Shown: positions 1 to 9,600 of the stretch, piece by piece
How positions within the stretch are numbered: the first letter of the stretch is position 1
How the letters are laid out: every line of letters begins with the position of its first letter
Assembly (NCBI GenBank): GCA_910583995.1
Contig: CAJTYW010000014.1
Coordinates: 1-46,809 of the forward strand
Source: an uncultured Christensenella sp.
GTDB taxonomy: Bacteria; Bacillota; Clostridia; Christensenellales; UBA3700
Reading direction: 5' to 3'
Length of the DNA stretch: 46,809 bases
Program-made: the position numbers and the translations under genes
Notes under the pieces: model-generated
What the model saw: the letters and a program-made list of their open reading frames with translations, nothing else
Databases searched by the model: none
What the model was told of the DNA's origin: nothing

Positions 1-269
1 TATAATATGTACATAGATATATTTATTCTATGTACTCTTTTTTTACATTTCTAACTGCTATTTTTACTAATTACCCCCGATTTTTGATAGTTTTATTGCA
101 TAAAACACCTAAATTTAATAATTAAAACTTTACAAAAAAATAAGCACCATAAAACTTGCGTTTTATGGTGCTTTATAGTAGTGTTATATTTAATTTATTG
201 AGTTTAATTTAAGAAGATTTATGGCTATATGCTCAATATAAATTGTTCAATTTGTTAAAAACTTATCAA
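1..269. promoter_or_regulatory. Copy A (partial) of the invertible-promoter cassette flank
   Basis: Positions 9-35 are the distal inverted repeat (GTACATAGA-N9-TCTATGTAC), identical to that of copy B, followed by a T7 tract. Positions 1-8 match the last bases of the invertible segment, so the rest of the switch and the gene it controls lie left of the window. Conserved patches follow: CCGATTTTTGATAG at 77-90, a small GTTTTAT/ATAAAAC hairpin at about 89-105, and a perfect 13-bp hairpin at 143-172. A final conserved TTTATGGCT lies near 220. No gene is visible here. That it belongs to a surface-protein gene to the left is inferred from copies B and C. Confidence 0.8.
143..172 (+). terminator. 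Hairpin closing the conserved flank of copy A
   Basis: AGCACCATAAAAC pairs perfectly with GTTTTATGGTGCT around a 4-nt loop, followed by TTTATA. Copies B and C carry a hairpin at the same place with different stem sequences, so pairing rather than sequence is conserved. It may terminate rightward transcripts or cap a small RNA. Confidence 0.55.
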
Positions 270-743
270 TTAATTTTCTGTCATTTTGCAGACATCTACC
301 CAAGCTATGCTGTTTGAGAATTGTTCAAGCTCGCTAATAGTAAGCTCAATAGCACTATTGCTACTACCACAAGCAGGAAATACAGTTTCAAATCTTTTTA
401 AGGAATTATCCAAATAAATTTGCACATTTTCATTTACTGCAAACGGACAAACTCCACCTACTGCGTGACCAACCATAATTTCAACTTTATCAAATGGTAG
501 CATTTTTGCTTTAACTCCAAAGTATTGCTTAAATTTAGCATTGTCAATTTTTGTATCACCACTAGTTACTATCATTACTACATTATCATTTACTTCAAAT
601 GTTATGGATTTTGCTATTCTACTAGGCTCGGTATTAAGTGCTAAAGCCGCAAGCTCTACAGTCTTGCTTGAAACACTAAACTCTTGCACATATCTATCCA
701 TACCATACTTTTTAAAATAATTTTTTACTTTATCTATTGACAT
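270..743 (-). CDS. YbaK/EbsC-family aminoacyl-tRNA deacylase
   Basis: The 157-residue protein spans a single YbaK/ProX editing domain. Such free-standing proteins hydrolyse mischarged tRNA, typically Cys-tRNA(Pro), in the cytosol. Visible hallmarks are the central Lys in RIAKSITF (about residues 42-49) and the glycine-rich GHAVGGVCPF segment (about 92-101), which is the substrate-pocket loop of the family. The start is preceded by TTAGGAGAATATT, a good ribosome binding site. It is the last minus-strand gene before switch copy A and is separated from rny by that gene's terminator, so it is probably its own unit. Family assignment is firm; exact tRNA specificity (Cys-tRNA-Pro versus another) cannot be read from the sequence. 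Confidence 0.88.
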   Translation of the reverse strand: MSIDKVKNYFKKYGMDRYVQEFSVSSKTVELAALALNTEPSRIAKSITFEVNDNVVMIVTSGDTKIDNAKFKQYFGVKAKMLPFDKVEIMVGHAVGGVCPFAVNENVQIYLDNSLKRFETVFPACGSSNSAIELTISELEQFSNSIAWVDVCKMTEN

Positions 744-796
744 AATATTCTCCTAATCAAAAATTTAAAAAAATAAAAGTGTGCTTTATATCAAAC

Positions 797-827
797 AAAA
801 AGCAGAGAAACTAATTCTCTGCTTTTT
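797..827 (-). terminator. Intrinsic terminator after rny
   Basis: AAAAAGCAGAGAA and TTCTCTGCTTTT form a strong stem with a 5-nt loop and T-tracts on both strands. It lies 41 bases past the rny stop. Confidence 0.85.
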
Positions 828-867
828 ATTATAATTAAATACTATAAATAGTTACGCAAAATTTAAA

Positions 868-2472
868 TTATTTTGCATATTCTACAGACCTTGTTTCCCT
901 GATAACATTAACTTTAATTTGTCCTGGGTATTCAAGTTCTGATTCGACTTTTGATGCAATTTCCTTTGCAAGGAAGATTGTTGATGAATCATCAACCTGT
1001 TCTGGTTTAACGATAACACGAACTTCCCTACCAGCTTGAATTGCATAAGATTGCTCTACTCCTGCGAACGAGTTTGCTATACCTTCCAATTTTTCCAAGC
1101 GTTTTACATAATTTTCTAGCGACTCGCGTCTTGCACCCGGTCTAGAACCGGATATAGCGTCTGCCGCTTGTACAATGATTGCTTCCAATGTTTGTGGTTC
1201 AACATCATTGTGGTGTGCTTCAATAGCGTGAATAACAGCACGATTTTCCTTATATTTTTTAGCAAGTTCCACACCGATTTGGATATGAGTGCCTTCCACT
1301 TCGTGGTCAACTGCTTTACCAATATCGTGTAATAAGCCTGCTCTTTTTGCGATTTTAATATCCGCACCAAGTTCTGCCGCCATTACTCCTGCAAGATAAG
1401 ATACTTCCAAACTGTGATTTAACACATTTTGTCCGTAGCTTGTACGGAATTTTAATCTACCTAGCAATTTAACAAGTTCTGGGTGAACACCGTAAACATT
1501 TGCATCAAACATAGCGTTTTCGCCGGTTTCTTTAATTTGAATGTCAAGTTCACGTCTAACTTTTTCAACCATTTCTTCAATTCTTGCTGGGTGAATTCTT
1601 CCGTCATTTACCAATCTTTCAATAGTAATTCGTGCGATTTCCCTTCTTAGCGGGTCGAACCCTGACAATGTTACCACATCAGGAGTATCATCTATAATCA
1701 AATCAATACCAGTTGCATTTTCTAAAGCACGGATATTTCTGCCCACTCTACCGATAAGCCTACCTTTCATATCGTCATTTGGTAATGATACAACAGAAAC
1801 TGTAAGTTCTTGAGCGTGGTCTGCAGCACATTTTTGTACAGCCATACCAATAATATTCTTAGCTTTTTTCTCTGCTTCTTCTCTGGCATTGTTTTCAATT
1901 TCCTTAGCCAAAATACCTGCATCTTTTTTGACACCTTCTAACAATTCGTCCATTAGAGTTTGTCTTGCTTCTTCTACAGTCATATTAGCTACTTTTTCAA
2001 GTTCTTCAACCATTTTTGAATGTGATTGACTAATCTCAACCTCTAAGCTCTCGATTTCCTTTTCTCTTGCTTCAAGTGATTTTTTATACTCATCACAAGA
2101 GTCCATTTTTTTGTCAATTAAAAGTTCTTTTTTGGTTAGTAATTCTTCCCTTTGCAAAAGTCTTTGTTCAGACTTTTGAATTTCTGCACGCCTTTCTTTG
2201 GATTCACGGTCAAACTCGTTACGCAACCTTTTTTGTTCATCTTTTGCTTCTTGTAATGCTTCTTTTCTTAAAGTTTTAGCTTCTGCCTTACCATCTTCGA
2301 CAATTTTATCCGCAGCTGCTTTTGCAGATTTAACTTTTTTCACAAAAACCGCCCAATAAGCCAAAAATCCAAGACCTAAGCCAACCACCAATGTTGCAAT
2401 TGCAATACCTATTGCACCCCCAACATCTATAGCCGCACCAATAAGCAAAGTAGTAATATTGTTGCTTAACAT
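868..2472 (-). CDS. rny: Ribonuclease Y
   Basis: RNase Y is the membrane-anchored endoribonuclease that starts mRNA decay in Bacillota. The 534-residue protein has the expected order. A hydrophobic anchor sits at about 8-44, a long charged coiled coil at about 45-205, a KH domain with GRLIGRVGRNIR at 237-248, and an HD phosphohydrolase domain with HDIGKAVD starting at His382-Asp383. Length is close to the usual ~520. The KH loop has Val where most family members have Glu (GREG becomes GRVG), a minor oddity. The start is preceded by AGGAGGTATACT. It has its own consensus promoter at 2546-2574 and a terminator at 797-827, so it is probably monocistronic downstream of recA, the usual neighbour. 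Confidence 0.96.
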   Translation of the reverse strand: MLSNNITTLLIGAAIDVGGAIGIAIATLVVGLGLGFLAYWAVFVKKVKSAKAAADKIVEDGKAEAKTLRKEALQEAKDEQKRLRNEFDRESKERRAEIQKSEQRLLQREELLTKKELLIDKKMDSCDEYKKSLEAREKEIESLEVEISQSHSKMVEELEKVANMTVEEARQTLMDELLEGVKKDAGILAKEIENNAREEAEKKAKNIIGMAVQKCAADHAQELTVSVVSLPNDDMKGRLIGRVGRNIRALENATGIDLIIDDTPDVVTLSGFDPLRREIARITIERLVNDGRIHPARIEEMVEKVRRELDIQIKETGENAMFDANVYGVHPELVKLLGRLKFRTSYGQNVLNHSLEVSYLAGVMAAELGADIKIAKRAGLLHDIGKAVDHEVEGTHIQIGVELAKKYKENRAVIHAIEAHHNDVEPQTLEAIIVQAADAISGSRPGARRESLENYVKRLEKLEGIANSFAGVEQSYAIQAGREVRVIVKPEQVDDSSTIFLAKEIASKVESELEYPGQIKVNVIRETRSVEYAK

Positions 2473-2545
2473 AGTATACCTCCTATTTAATTTTCAAGTT
2501 ACAAAAGTAAATATATTGTTCGCAAAACATATTTACCATAATATA

Positions 2546-2574
2546 ATAATACTGCAATTTTCCACCAATGTCAA
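2546..2574 (-). promoter_or_regulatory. Sigma-A promoter of rny
   Basis: On the minus strand TTGACA (2569-2574), a 17-bp spacer and TATTAT (2546-2551) lie about 70 bases upstream of the rny start. Confidence 0.75.
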
Positions 2575-2603
2575 TACCTTTTGTTATATTTTTAAATGTT
2601 TTA

Positions 2604-2638
2604 TGGTATATATCATTTTTTAACAATAATATATACCA
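2604..2638 (-). terminator. Hairpin between recA and rny
   Basis: TGGTATATAT and ATATATACCA form a perfect 10-bp inverted repeat separated by 15 bases. There is no clean T-tract, so it may be a weak terminator of the recA operon or an operator for the rny promoter just downstream. Confidence 0.4.
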
Positions 2639-2687
2639 TTAAAATAGATTTTTATTAAAATTAATAAGTAACCACATTTAAAAAAGA

Positions 2688-3725
2688 TTATTTATTTGAG
2701 TTTTTCATTAGTTCCATAACTTTGTCGTAAATTTCTTCGGCAACTTGTGGATTAGTATCCAAGTAATCAACTGCCTTATCTTTACCTTGACCGATTTTTT
2801 GGTCATTATAGCTATACCAACTACCGCCTTTCTTAACAACATTATAATCTACGGCAACATCAATCAAACAACCGTTTTTAGAGATACCTTTACCATACAA
2901 AATCTCAAAGTCTGCAGTTTTGAATGGTGGAGCAAGTTTATTTTTAACGATTTTTGCTTTTGTCTTATTACCCCTAATGTCATCGGCAGACGCTTTTAAC
3001 GTTTCTCCTTTTCTAACATCAATTCTTACGCTAGCGTAAAACTTTAATGCTTTACCACCCGCAGTTACTTCAGGTGAACCATAGATAACTCCGACTTTTT
3101 CACGCAATTGGTTAATAAAGATAACAACTGTTTTTGATTTGTTGATAATAGCTGTCAATTTTCTCAAAGCTTGAGACATAAGTCTTGCTTGCAAGCCAAC
3201 TACGGAATCACCCATATCACCATCAATTTCTGCTTTTGGTGTAAGTGCCGCAACAGAGTCAACAACTATAACGTCCATACTACCAGACCTTACTAGTGTT
3301 TCAACAATGTCAAGTGCTTGCTCACCATTATCGGGTTGAGCAATATACAAATCTTTCAATTTTACGCCAAGCTTTTCTGCATATATTGGGTCTAAAGCGT
3401 GTTCAGCATCAACAAATGCACAAATTCCACCTGTCTTTTGCGCACTCGCAACTACGTGCAACGCTACAGTAGTTTTACCTGATGATTCAGGTCCGTAAAT
3501 TTCTACTATTCTTCCCCTTGGCATACCACCTGTACCAAGTGCAACATCTAGAGTTAGGCAACCTGTCGGTATAACTTCGATAGGAACAATTTCGTGTTCG
3601 CCAAGTTTCATTATACTGCCTTCACCATAAACATCGGTAATCTTTTTAATCGCTTCTTCAATATACTTTGCTTTATCACTTTCATTTGCAGGTATATTCA
3701 TAACTTTCGCTTTCTTTTCTGCCAT
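2688..3725 (-). CDS. recA: Recombinase RecA
   Basis: RecA is the ATP-dependent strand-exchange protein and SOS co-protease. The 345-residue length is typical. The Walker A motif GPESSGKTT is at residues 78-86, followed by the conserved DAEHALDP, the QPDNGEQALDI stretch, the Walker B segment ending in VVDSVAAL and the INQLREKVGV loop. The start follows AAGGAGAAAGTTT. Only 53 bases separate it from cinA, and no GAAC-N4-GTTC SOS box is seen there, so it is probably co-transcribed with rimO-pgsA-cinA. That is the same order as in Bacillus and Clostridium. Confidence 0.98.
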   Translation of the reverse strand: MAEKKAKVMNIPANESDKAKYIEEAIKKITDVYGEGSIMKLGEHEIVPIEVIPTGCLTLDVALGTGGMPRGRIVEIYGPESSGKTTVALHVVASAQKTGGICAFVDAEHALDPIYAEKLGVKLKDLYIAQPDNGEQALDIVETLVRSGSMDVIVVDSVAALTPKAEIDGDMGDSVVGLQARLMSQALRKLTAIINKSKTVVIFINQLREKVGVIYGSPEVTAGGKALKFYASVRIDVRKGETLKASADDIRGNKTKAKIVKNKLAPPFKTADFEILYGKGISKNGCLIDVAVDYNVVKKGGSWYSYNDQKIGQGKDKAVDYLDTNPQVAEEIYDKVMELMKNSNK

Positions 3726-3778
3726 AAACTTTCTCCTTAAAATCTCCTACCATAAAAATGGTTTTATCTTTAATTATA

Positions 3779-4492
3779 TTAGTATGTTCTCTCTACACTA
3801 TCAATCAACTTAATAAGCTTAAACATAGCGTAATTACAAGCCTTTTTCCTTACTACATTTCTACTACCTTTAAACATTACTTCGTCAATTTTATAGTTTG
3901 ACATACTACCGAAACCAATGTACACTAATCCCGATAAATCGTCATCTTTATGACTTGCATAGCCTGTTGTAGCTAATCCGTATACAATTTCTTTGTTTGC
4001 AAGCACACCTTTTATCATTGCATCACAAGTTTGTTTGCTAACTGCTGTAAACTCTTCAAGTGTAGTAGCAGGCACGTGTAATCTTCTTACTTTAGCACCA
4101 TTGTTATAACAAACAATACCTTCATAAAGCACTTTGCTTGCCCCATCGACATCACATAAAGCAGAACTTATAAGTCCGCCTGTTATAGACTCTGCAACTC
4201 CAAGCATTTCACCTTTTTTAATAAGAAGCTTAACAAGGCACTCATTCAAATCCATATCTTTATCCGAATAAATATAGTCCTCTAATCTAACATTTATTTT
4301 GGTAAGTATACTCTCTAATGCAACTGAATCTACACAATTTTTAGAAATTATAATTTTTCCTTCCAAACAATCTTCAAAAAACTCAATATTGATTTCAGCT
4401 GTTCTAAGGTCACCGCAAATTTTTTCAAATCTTGTGTTATCTAAGCCATAAGTCCTTAACACGCATTGATATACATATTGTTTATCAGTCAT
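3779..4492 (-). CDS. CinA-family protein lacking the N-terminal MoCF domain
   Basis: The C-terminal part (about 80-237) is the CinA-C/PncC domain, which in characterised relatives deamidates nicotinamide mononucleotide to NaMN. The conserved AES-x-TGG loop appears as AESITGGLISS, with Ile in place of the usual Cys. The second loop is TGYASHKDDD rather than the typical TGIAGP, so activity is uncertain. The N-terminal ~75 residues (VLRTYGLDNTRFEK) resemble the small linker domain of full-length CinA, but the MoCF nucleotide-pyrophosphatase-like domain is absent. I choose the ATG at 4492 because AAGGAG lies 7 bases upstream. It overlaps the pgsA stop by 8 bases, implying translational coupling. 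Its position between pgsA and recA is the classic cinA locus. Confidence 0.82.
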   Translation of the reverse strand: MTDKQYVYQCVLRTYGLDNTRFEKICGDLRTAEINIEFFEDCLEGKIIISKNCVDSVALESILTKINVRLEDYIYSDKDMDLNECLVKLLIKKGEMLGVAESITGGLISSALCDVDGASKVLYEGIVCYNNGAKVRRLHVPATTLEEFTAVSKQTCDAMIKGVLANKEIVYGLATTGYASHKDDDLSGLVYIGFGSMSNYKIDEVMFKGSRNVVRKKACNYAMFKLIKLIDSVERTY

Positions 4493-5243
4493 TTGTATTC
4501 TCCTTACAAGCACAATTAGTATTCTCTTCCGCTTTTGCATCTTGTTCTTCTATTTCAAAGTTAGCTACTTCTAATTGTTCGCAGCAAGTATTTTTAATTT
4601 CAGTTTCATTTGTCTTGCTAACCACTTCGTCATCTTTAAATACGTGTTTATTTTTTAACACATAATTGACACCTGACACTACAGTTAGAATAGTTGCTAT
4701 ACCAAAAAGCACCCAACCTAAAAACAAAAATACTACACCAACCCAATTGACAGCTTTATGCCAAGGCTCATTGATAAAAGGTACAAGCATAAGCATTGGA
4801 AGTGCTATTAAAGTTATAATAGTTTTTGCCTTGCCCAACTTATCGGCTGCCATAACTTTACCTTTAGCTGCAGCAATTTGTCTAAACACACCGATTATAA
4901 ACTCTCGTGCTAAAATTAATATTACACAAATCTCACCAAAATATGGAGCAAGCACAGGATAAATGCTTCCGTTATTTGTTACAAAATTCATTTTAAGTAA
5001 AACTATCATACCCGCAACAACCAAAATCTTATCTGCAATAGGGTCCAGGAACTTACCTAAATCTGTAACTAAATTGTGTTTTCTTGCAATATGTCCGTCC
5101 ACAAAATCAGTACAAGATGCAATGATAAATACTATAGTCATTAGTATATAATATTGTTCAAAAACTTCTCTTAAGCAAAATATCAGCACAAAAATCGGTA
5201 TTAAAGCAATTCGTGCAACTGTTATTCTTGTAGGTAAATTCAT
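4485..5243 (-). CDS. pgsA: CDP-diacylglycerol-glycerol-3-phosphate 3-phosphatidyltransferase
   Basis: This integral membrane enzyme makes phosphatidylglycerol phosphate from CDP-diacylglycerol. The CDP-alcohol phosphotransferase signature D-x2-DG-x2-AR-x8-G-x3-D-x3-D is intact, beginning DFVDGHIARK at about residue 46 and ending FLDPIAD. Several hydrophobic helices follow. The last ~45 residues form an acidic, cysteine-containing soluble tail (NTCCEQLE ... NCACKEN) not normally present in PgsA. The start overlaps the rimO stop (ATGA, 4 bases), and the end overlaps the cinA start by 8 bases. All three are thus translationally coupled. Confidence 0.94.
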   Translation of the reverse strand: MNLPTRITVARIALIPIFVLIFCLREVFEQYYILMTIVFIIASCTDFVDGHIARKHNLVTDLGKFLDPIADKILVVAGMIVLLKMNFVTNNGSIYPVLAPYFGEICVILILAREFIIGVFRQIAAAKGKVMAADKLGKAKTIITLIALPMLMLVPFINEPWHKAVNWVGVVFLFLGWVLFGIATILTVVSGVNYVLKNKHVFKDDEVVSKTNETEIKNTCCEQLEVANFEIEEQDAKAEENTNCACKENTND

Positions 5244-6562
5244 ACTAATTCTCCTTTCAAATCTAGTCCAATCCTTTCGGTAATTTTTATATTGTATACT
5301 TCGCCAATTTCTACAGGCTCTGTTGCTGTAAAGTAAACAAGTCTATCTATTTCGGGTGCATCTTCTGCCATTCTTCCCACAAAACATTGATTATCAAAAT
5401 CAACTTCTTCATACATTACTTGTACAGTCTTTCCAATCAAACTATTGGCTTTTTCAGCCATTATGCCTTCCTGCAACTCGTAAAGCTCAGATACTCTTTG
5501 TTGTTTTATGTCTTCGTCAATTTGGTTTTCAAAGTTGTACGCTGCTGTACCATCTTCTCTTGAATAAGCAAAGAACCCGCACTTATCAAACCTATTCCTT
5601 TTTACAAACTCATATAAAGTTTTATAATCTTCTTCACTCTCACCTGGGAAACCTACAATAAATGTAGTCCTAATAGCAATATTAGGTATATTATTTCGCA
5701 AATTATCAATAAGATTTTGCAAAAACTCTTGTCTTACGTGTCTGTTCATTCTTTTTAATATATTGTCAGCTGCGTGTTGCATAGGTATATCAATATATTT
5801 AACTATTTTATCGCTATTTGCAATTTTATGTATAAGTTCTTGTGTCACAAGTTCAGGATAGCAATAAAGCAATCTTATAAACTTACAATCCACTTTTTCA
5901 AGCCTATCCAAAAGTTCTACAAGCTTTAATTCTCCATACAAATCTTTTCCGTATCTTGTAATATCTTGTGCTACAATATTAAGCTCTTTAACACCATATT
6001 TTTCTACAATATCTTGTGCTTCAGACACAATATCTTCCATTGGTCTTGATGTAAATTTACCTCTTATTTTTGGTATTGCACAATAAGTACAATTGTTATT
6101 ACAACCTTCCGCAATCTTTAAATAAGCGTAATGATAAGGTGTTGTAAGCACTCTTGATTTAGTAAAATCCCTTTTGTTTATATCGTTTTTAATAGCGATT
6201 TTTGAATGGTTTTTAACAAAATCTTTGATTAAAGTAGGAAGTTCCCTGTAATTTGCAGTTCCTACAAATATATCAACTTCGGGGATTTCTTCCACCAAAC
6301 TATCCATATACCTTTGGCTTAAACACCCACTTACAATCAGGCACTGACATTTGCCATTTTGTTTATAATCGCTCATTTCCAATATGGTATCAATAGACTC
6401 TTGTTTTGCACTATCAATAAAGGCACAAGTGTTTACAACTATAATATCCGCATCGCTTGCATCGCCTGTAAAGGTATATCCTTCTTGCTCCATAAATGCA
6501 AGCATATTTTCGGTATCTATTCTGTTTTTATCACAGCCTAATGAAATTACTCCTATTTTCAT
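5240..6562 (-). CDS. rimO: Ribosomal protein S12 methylthiotransferase RimO
   Basis: RimO is a radical-SAM enzyme that adds a methylthio group to an aspartate of ribosomal protein S12. Three regions are recognisable: an N-terminal UPF0004 domain starting KIGVISLGCDKNRIDTEN with cysteines for an auxiliary cluster, the radical-SAM motif CNNNCTYCAIP with the following RGKFTSRP, and a C-terminal TRAM domain. Length 440 fits the family. An in-frame TTG lies two codons upstream; I prefer the ATG at 6562, although AAAGGAA is 10 bases away. Its end overlaps pgsA by ATGA. Confidence 0.94.
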   Translation of the reverse strand: MKIGVISLGCDKNRIDTENMLAFMEQEGYTFTGDASDADIIVVNTCAFIDSAKQESIDTILEMSDYKQNGKCQCLIVSGCLSQRYMDSLVEEIPEVDIFVGTANYRELPTLIKDFVKNHSKIAIKNDINKRDFTKSRVLTTPYHYAYLKIAEGCNNNCTYCAIPKIRGKFTSRPMEDIVSEAQDIVEKYGVKELNIVAQDITRYGKDLYGELKLVELLDRLEKVDCKFIRLLYCYPELVTQELIHKIANSDKIVKYIDIPMQHAADNILKRMNRHVRQEFLQNLIDNLRNNIPNIAIRTTFIVGFPGESEEDYKTLYEFVKRNRFDKCGFFAYSREDGTAAYNFENQIDEDIKQQRVSELYELQEGIMAEKANSLIGKTVQVMYEEVDFDNQCFVGRMAEDAPEIDRLVYFTATEPVEIGEVYNIKITERIGLDLKGELV

Positions 6563-6648
6563 AATCAATTGTTCCTTTAAGTCTTATCTAGGCAAAATTT
6601 TGATAATTTATCAACACGCCTTAAGCAAAGTATTAATATATTATTGTT

Positions 6649-9600
6649 CTACTCAAGACTTACATCGCCATACTTAGATAGCAATGTCGGCATATCTATC
6701 AATATTTCCCTTTGCTTGTTGTCTTTTGAAGCACCGATATAGCCAAGCTCTTCCATAGTATCTACAAGTCTTGCCGCTCTTGGGAAGCCTATACCGAATT
6801 TTCTTTGCAATTTAGAAATGCTGACTGCACCAGTAGTTACAACATTGTAAAGTGCACGCACAAACAATTCGTCTTGCTCACCTGTACTCTCACCAAAACT
6901 TGTTTGAGCAGGATTTGCTGTAGTATTGTTATTTGTATTAAGTATATATTCTTCAATATCCTTATCAAAATAACATTCATTGTTATCTCTTACATAGTCA
7001 CAGATTGCGTTTACTTCTTCACCTTCTATCAATGTACCTTGCAGTCTTGTAGGTTCGTTCACACCGTCTGAGAAAATCATATCACCATACCTTAGCAGTT
7101 TTTCCGCACCGCCTTGGTCAAGTATTGTTTTGCTATCTGTAAAGCTTGCAACTGCAAATGCAATTCTTGCAGGCAAGTTTGCTTTGATTGTACCAGTAAT
7201 TACGTCAACAGATGGTCTTTGTGTTGCAAGTATCAAGTGAATACCTGCAGCTCTTGCCTTTTGAGTTAAACGCACAATTCGCTCTTCCAGTTCCTTTTTC
7301 ATTACCATCATAAAGTCACCAACCTCGTCTATGATAATAACTATATAAGGCAATTTGTCTTCTTTCTTAGGGTCTATTGTCGCGTTATAATCAGTAATCT
7401 TTTGTACTCTTCTATCCTTAAACATTGTATAACGCATTTCCATTTCTTCAATTGCCCAGTCAAGAAGATTTAAAGTTTTATCCTTATCGCTAACTGCTTC
7501 TGGTATAAGCATATGCGGTATTCTGTTATACATATTAAGTTCAACTTGTTTAGGGTCAACTAAAAGCAATCTTAATTCTTGCGGTGTATACTTATACAAA
7601 AGTGAAACTATCAAAGAGTTAAGACAAACAGATTTACCCGCACCTGTAGCACCTGCAATAAGTAGGTGTGGCATTGCAGACAAGTCTGCAGTAAAGTTTT
7701 CGCCATCACAGTTTTGCCCTACGGCAAACGCCAATTTGTGCTTGTTGTGAGTAAATGAATCAGACTGAATAACAGACTTTAATCCTACCTTGCCTCGTGT
7801 TTCATTTGGTATTTCCACACCAAACGCATTTTTCCCCGGGATAGGAATTTGACATCTTACACTTTTAACTTCAAGACACATTGCTATATCGTCAACATAG
7901 CTTAGCACTCTTTTTACTGGAATACCTTTTGGCATAACAAGCTCTAGCCTTGAAAAAGTAGGACCTGTAACAACTCTATTTACTTTTGCATCAATACCAA
8001 ATTCTGACAAAGTTGTTTCCAAAATAGCAATCTTATCGTCAAAATTTTCACTTTGTGCAGGCTTGCTATCATAATTTTTAAGTAGCTCAAATGGTGGATA
8101 TTTGTAAGGCGCAAGTTTTACTCTTGCCTTTTCCTTCTTTATCTCTTCCGCCGGTTTTTGGGCTTCTTTAATTGTATCCACAGACTTAACTACAGGCACG
8201 ACAGGTTTAACAATAGGTGGTGGCGTATTAACCACAGTATTTTCAATTACCACATCGTCTGCAGGCTTGCTTGACAAGTGAGTACCGCCTTTATCACTTC
8301 TCTCTTTACGCTTTTGTTCTCTTTTAACAATTTCGTCGTCTTCGGCACTATTATCAATAAAGCTATGTCTTCTCTCTACTTGAGATTTAGCAATCAACTC
8401 TCTTTCTTCACGTTGCTTTTTCAAAAGATTTTCAAAGCCGTCCACTTCGTTATGTGTTGCAGTCTTATTCTCAACAGGCAAATCGTCATATTTAGAATTT
8501 TTGTTAACAGGCTCAAAAGTGACAATTGGCTCTTCTTTTATCTCTTCAGTTGTTTTATCTGTTGTAGGAATTTCCTTATTTTCCACATTTCTCTTTAACA
8601 AGTTCAAAAATCCGTACTCGTCGTTATTCTCACTTGAATAATTCTCTATGCTCTCGCTAACAAACGGCTTTTCGTACTCTTTCTTATTACCCGTACCTGC
8701 CTTGTCCACAGATATAGAATCTACTGCAAAATAATCGCTATTGTCTTTCACACTTCTACTGCTTGTCTCAGAAGTTTTTCCATTCAAATTATCTTTGATT
8801 TTATTCTTGCGGTATTCATTTGTATACATTTCGTAATCTGCTTTGTCACTATCTGGGATTGCAGGTTTTTCAGGCTCTGTTTCCTTTTTAGTAGTGCTGT
8901 TATTGCCATACAAAATGTTATAAGCATTATCAAAATCACTCTTTTTCTCTTTTTCACTATCAGTAACAATAGGCTCAACATTAATCAAGTTTCTGTCTTT
9001 AAGCCTTGAAAATCTTGTACTAAAGCCATCGTCTTCTGAATTTATATTGTCAAGTTCCACTTTAGATGCTGTTGATGCGTCTTCTAGCGGAATATATTCG
9101 CCAAAAAATTCTTTTTTCTTTCTTTTTGAACTACTGCTATCTGTTTCTGTCATTAAACTGCTTTCTACAATTTCAAAGCTATTCTCGTCACCATTCTCTC
9201 TTCTAAAGTCAACCATATCTGGTGCAGGCTCTTTCTTTTTTCCGATATTCCAATAACTAAGTATTGTATCATAAAAAACAAAAAGTGCTGCAAAAGCCAA
9301 TGCAAACAGACTGCTGATAACAATACCAACATAATTTGCAAGCAAAAGTGGATACAAAAATACTCCTGCAATTACTCCACCTGCGGTGTTATGCTCGTTA
9401 TAACAAGTCCTCAAGTAATTACCATAGCCGTTTTCTGCATATTGAGATGATGAAACACAATGTAATAATGCTATAACCATAGCAAAAAACATTAACAAAG
9501 TCAAAACCCTTAAAATACTCATTTTAGGTCTTTTTACCTTGCAAATATTTAATATTCCAAAAATAATCAATGCCAAAAAATACGCATATACTGCATATCC

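Noticed and set aside
8278..9371. Reading frames antisense and out of frame within the ftsK linker
   Set aside because: They are composition shadows of the charged low-complexity linker; no ribosome binding sites or recognisable domains.
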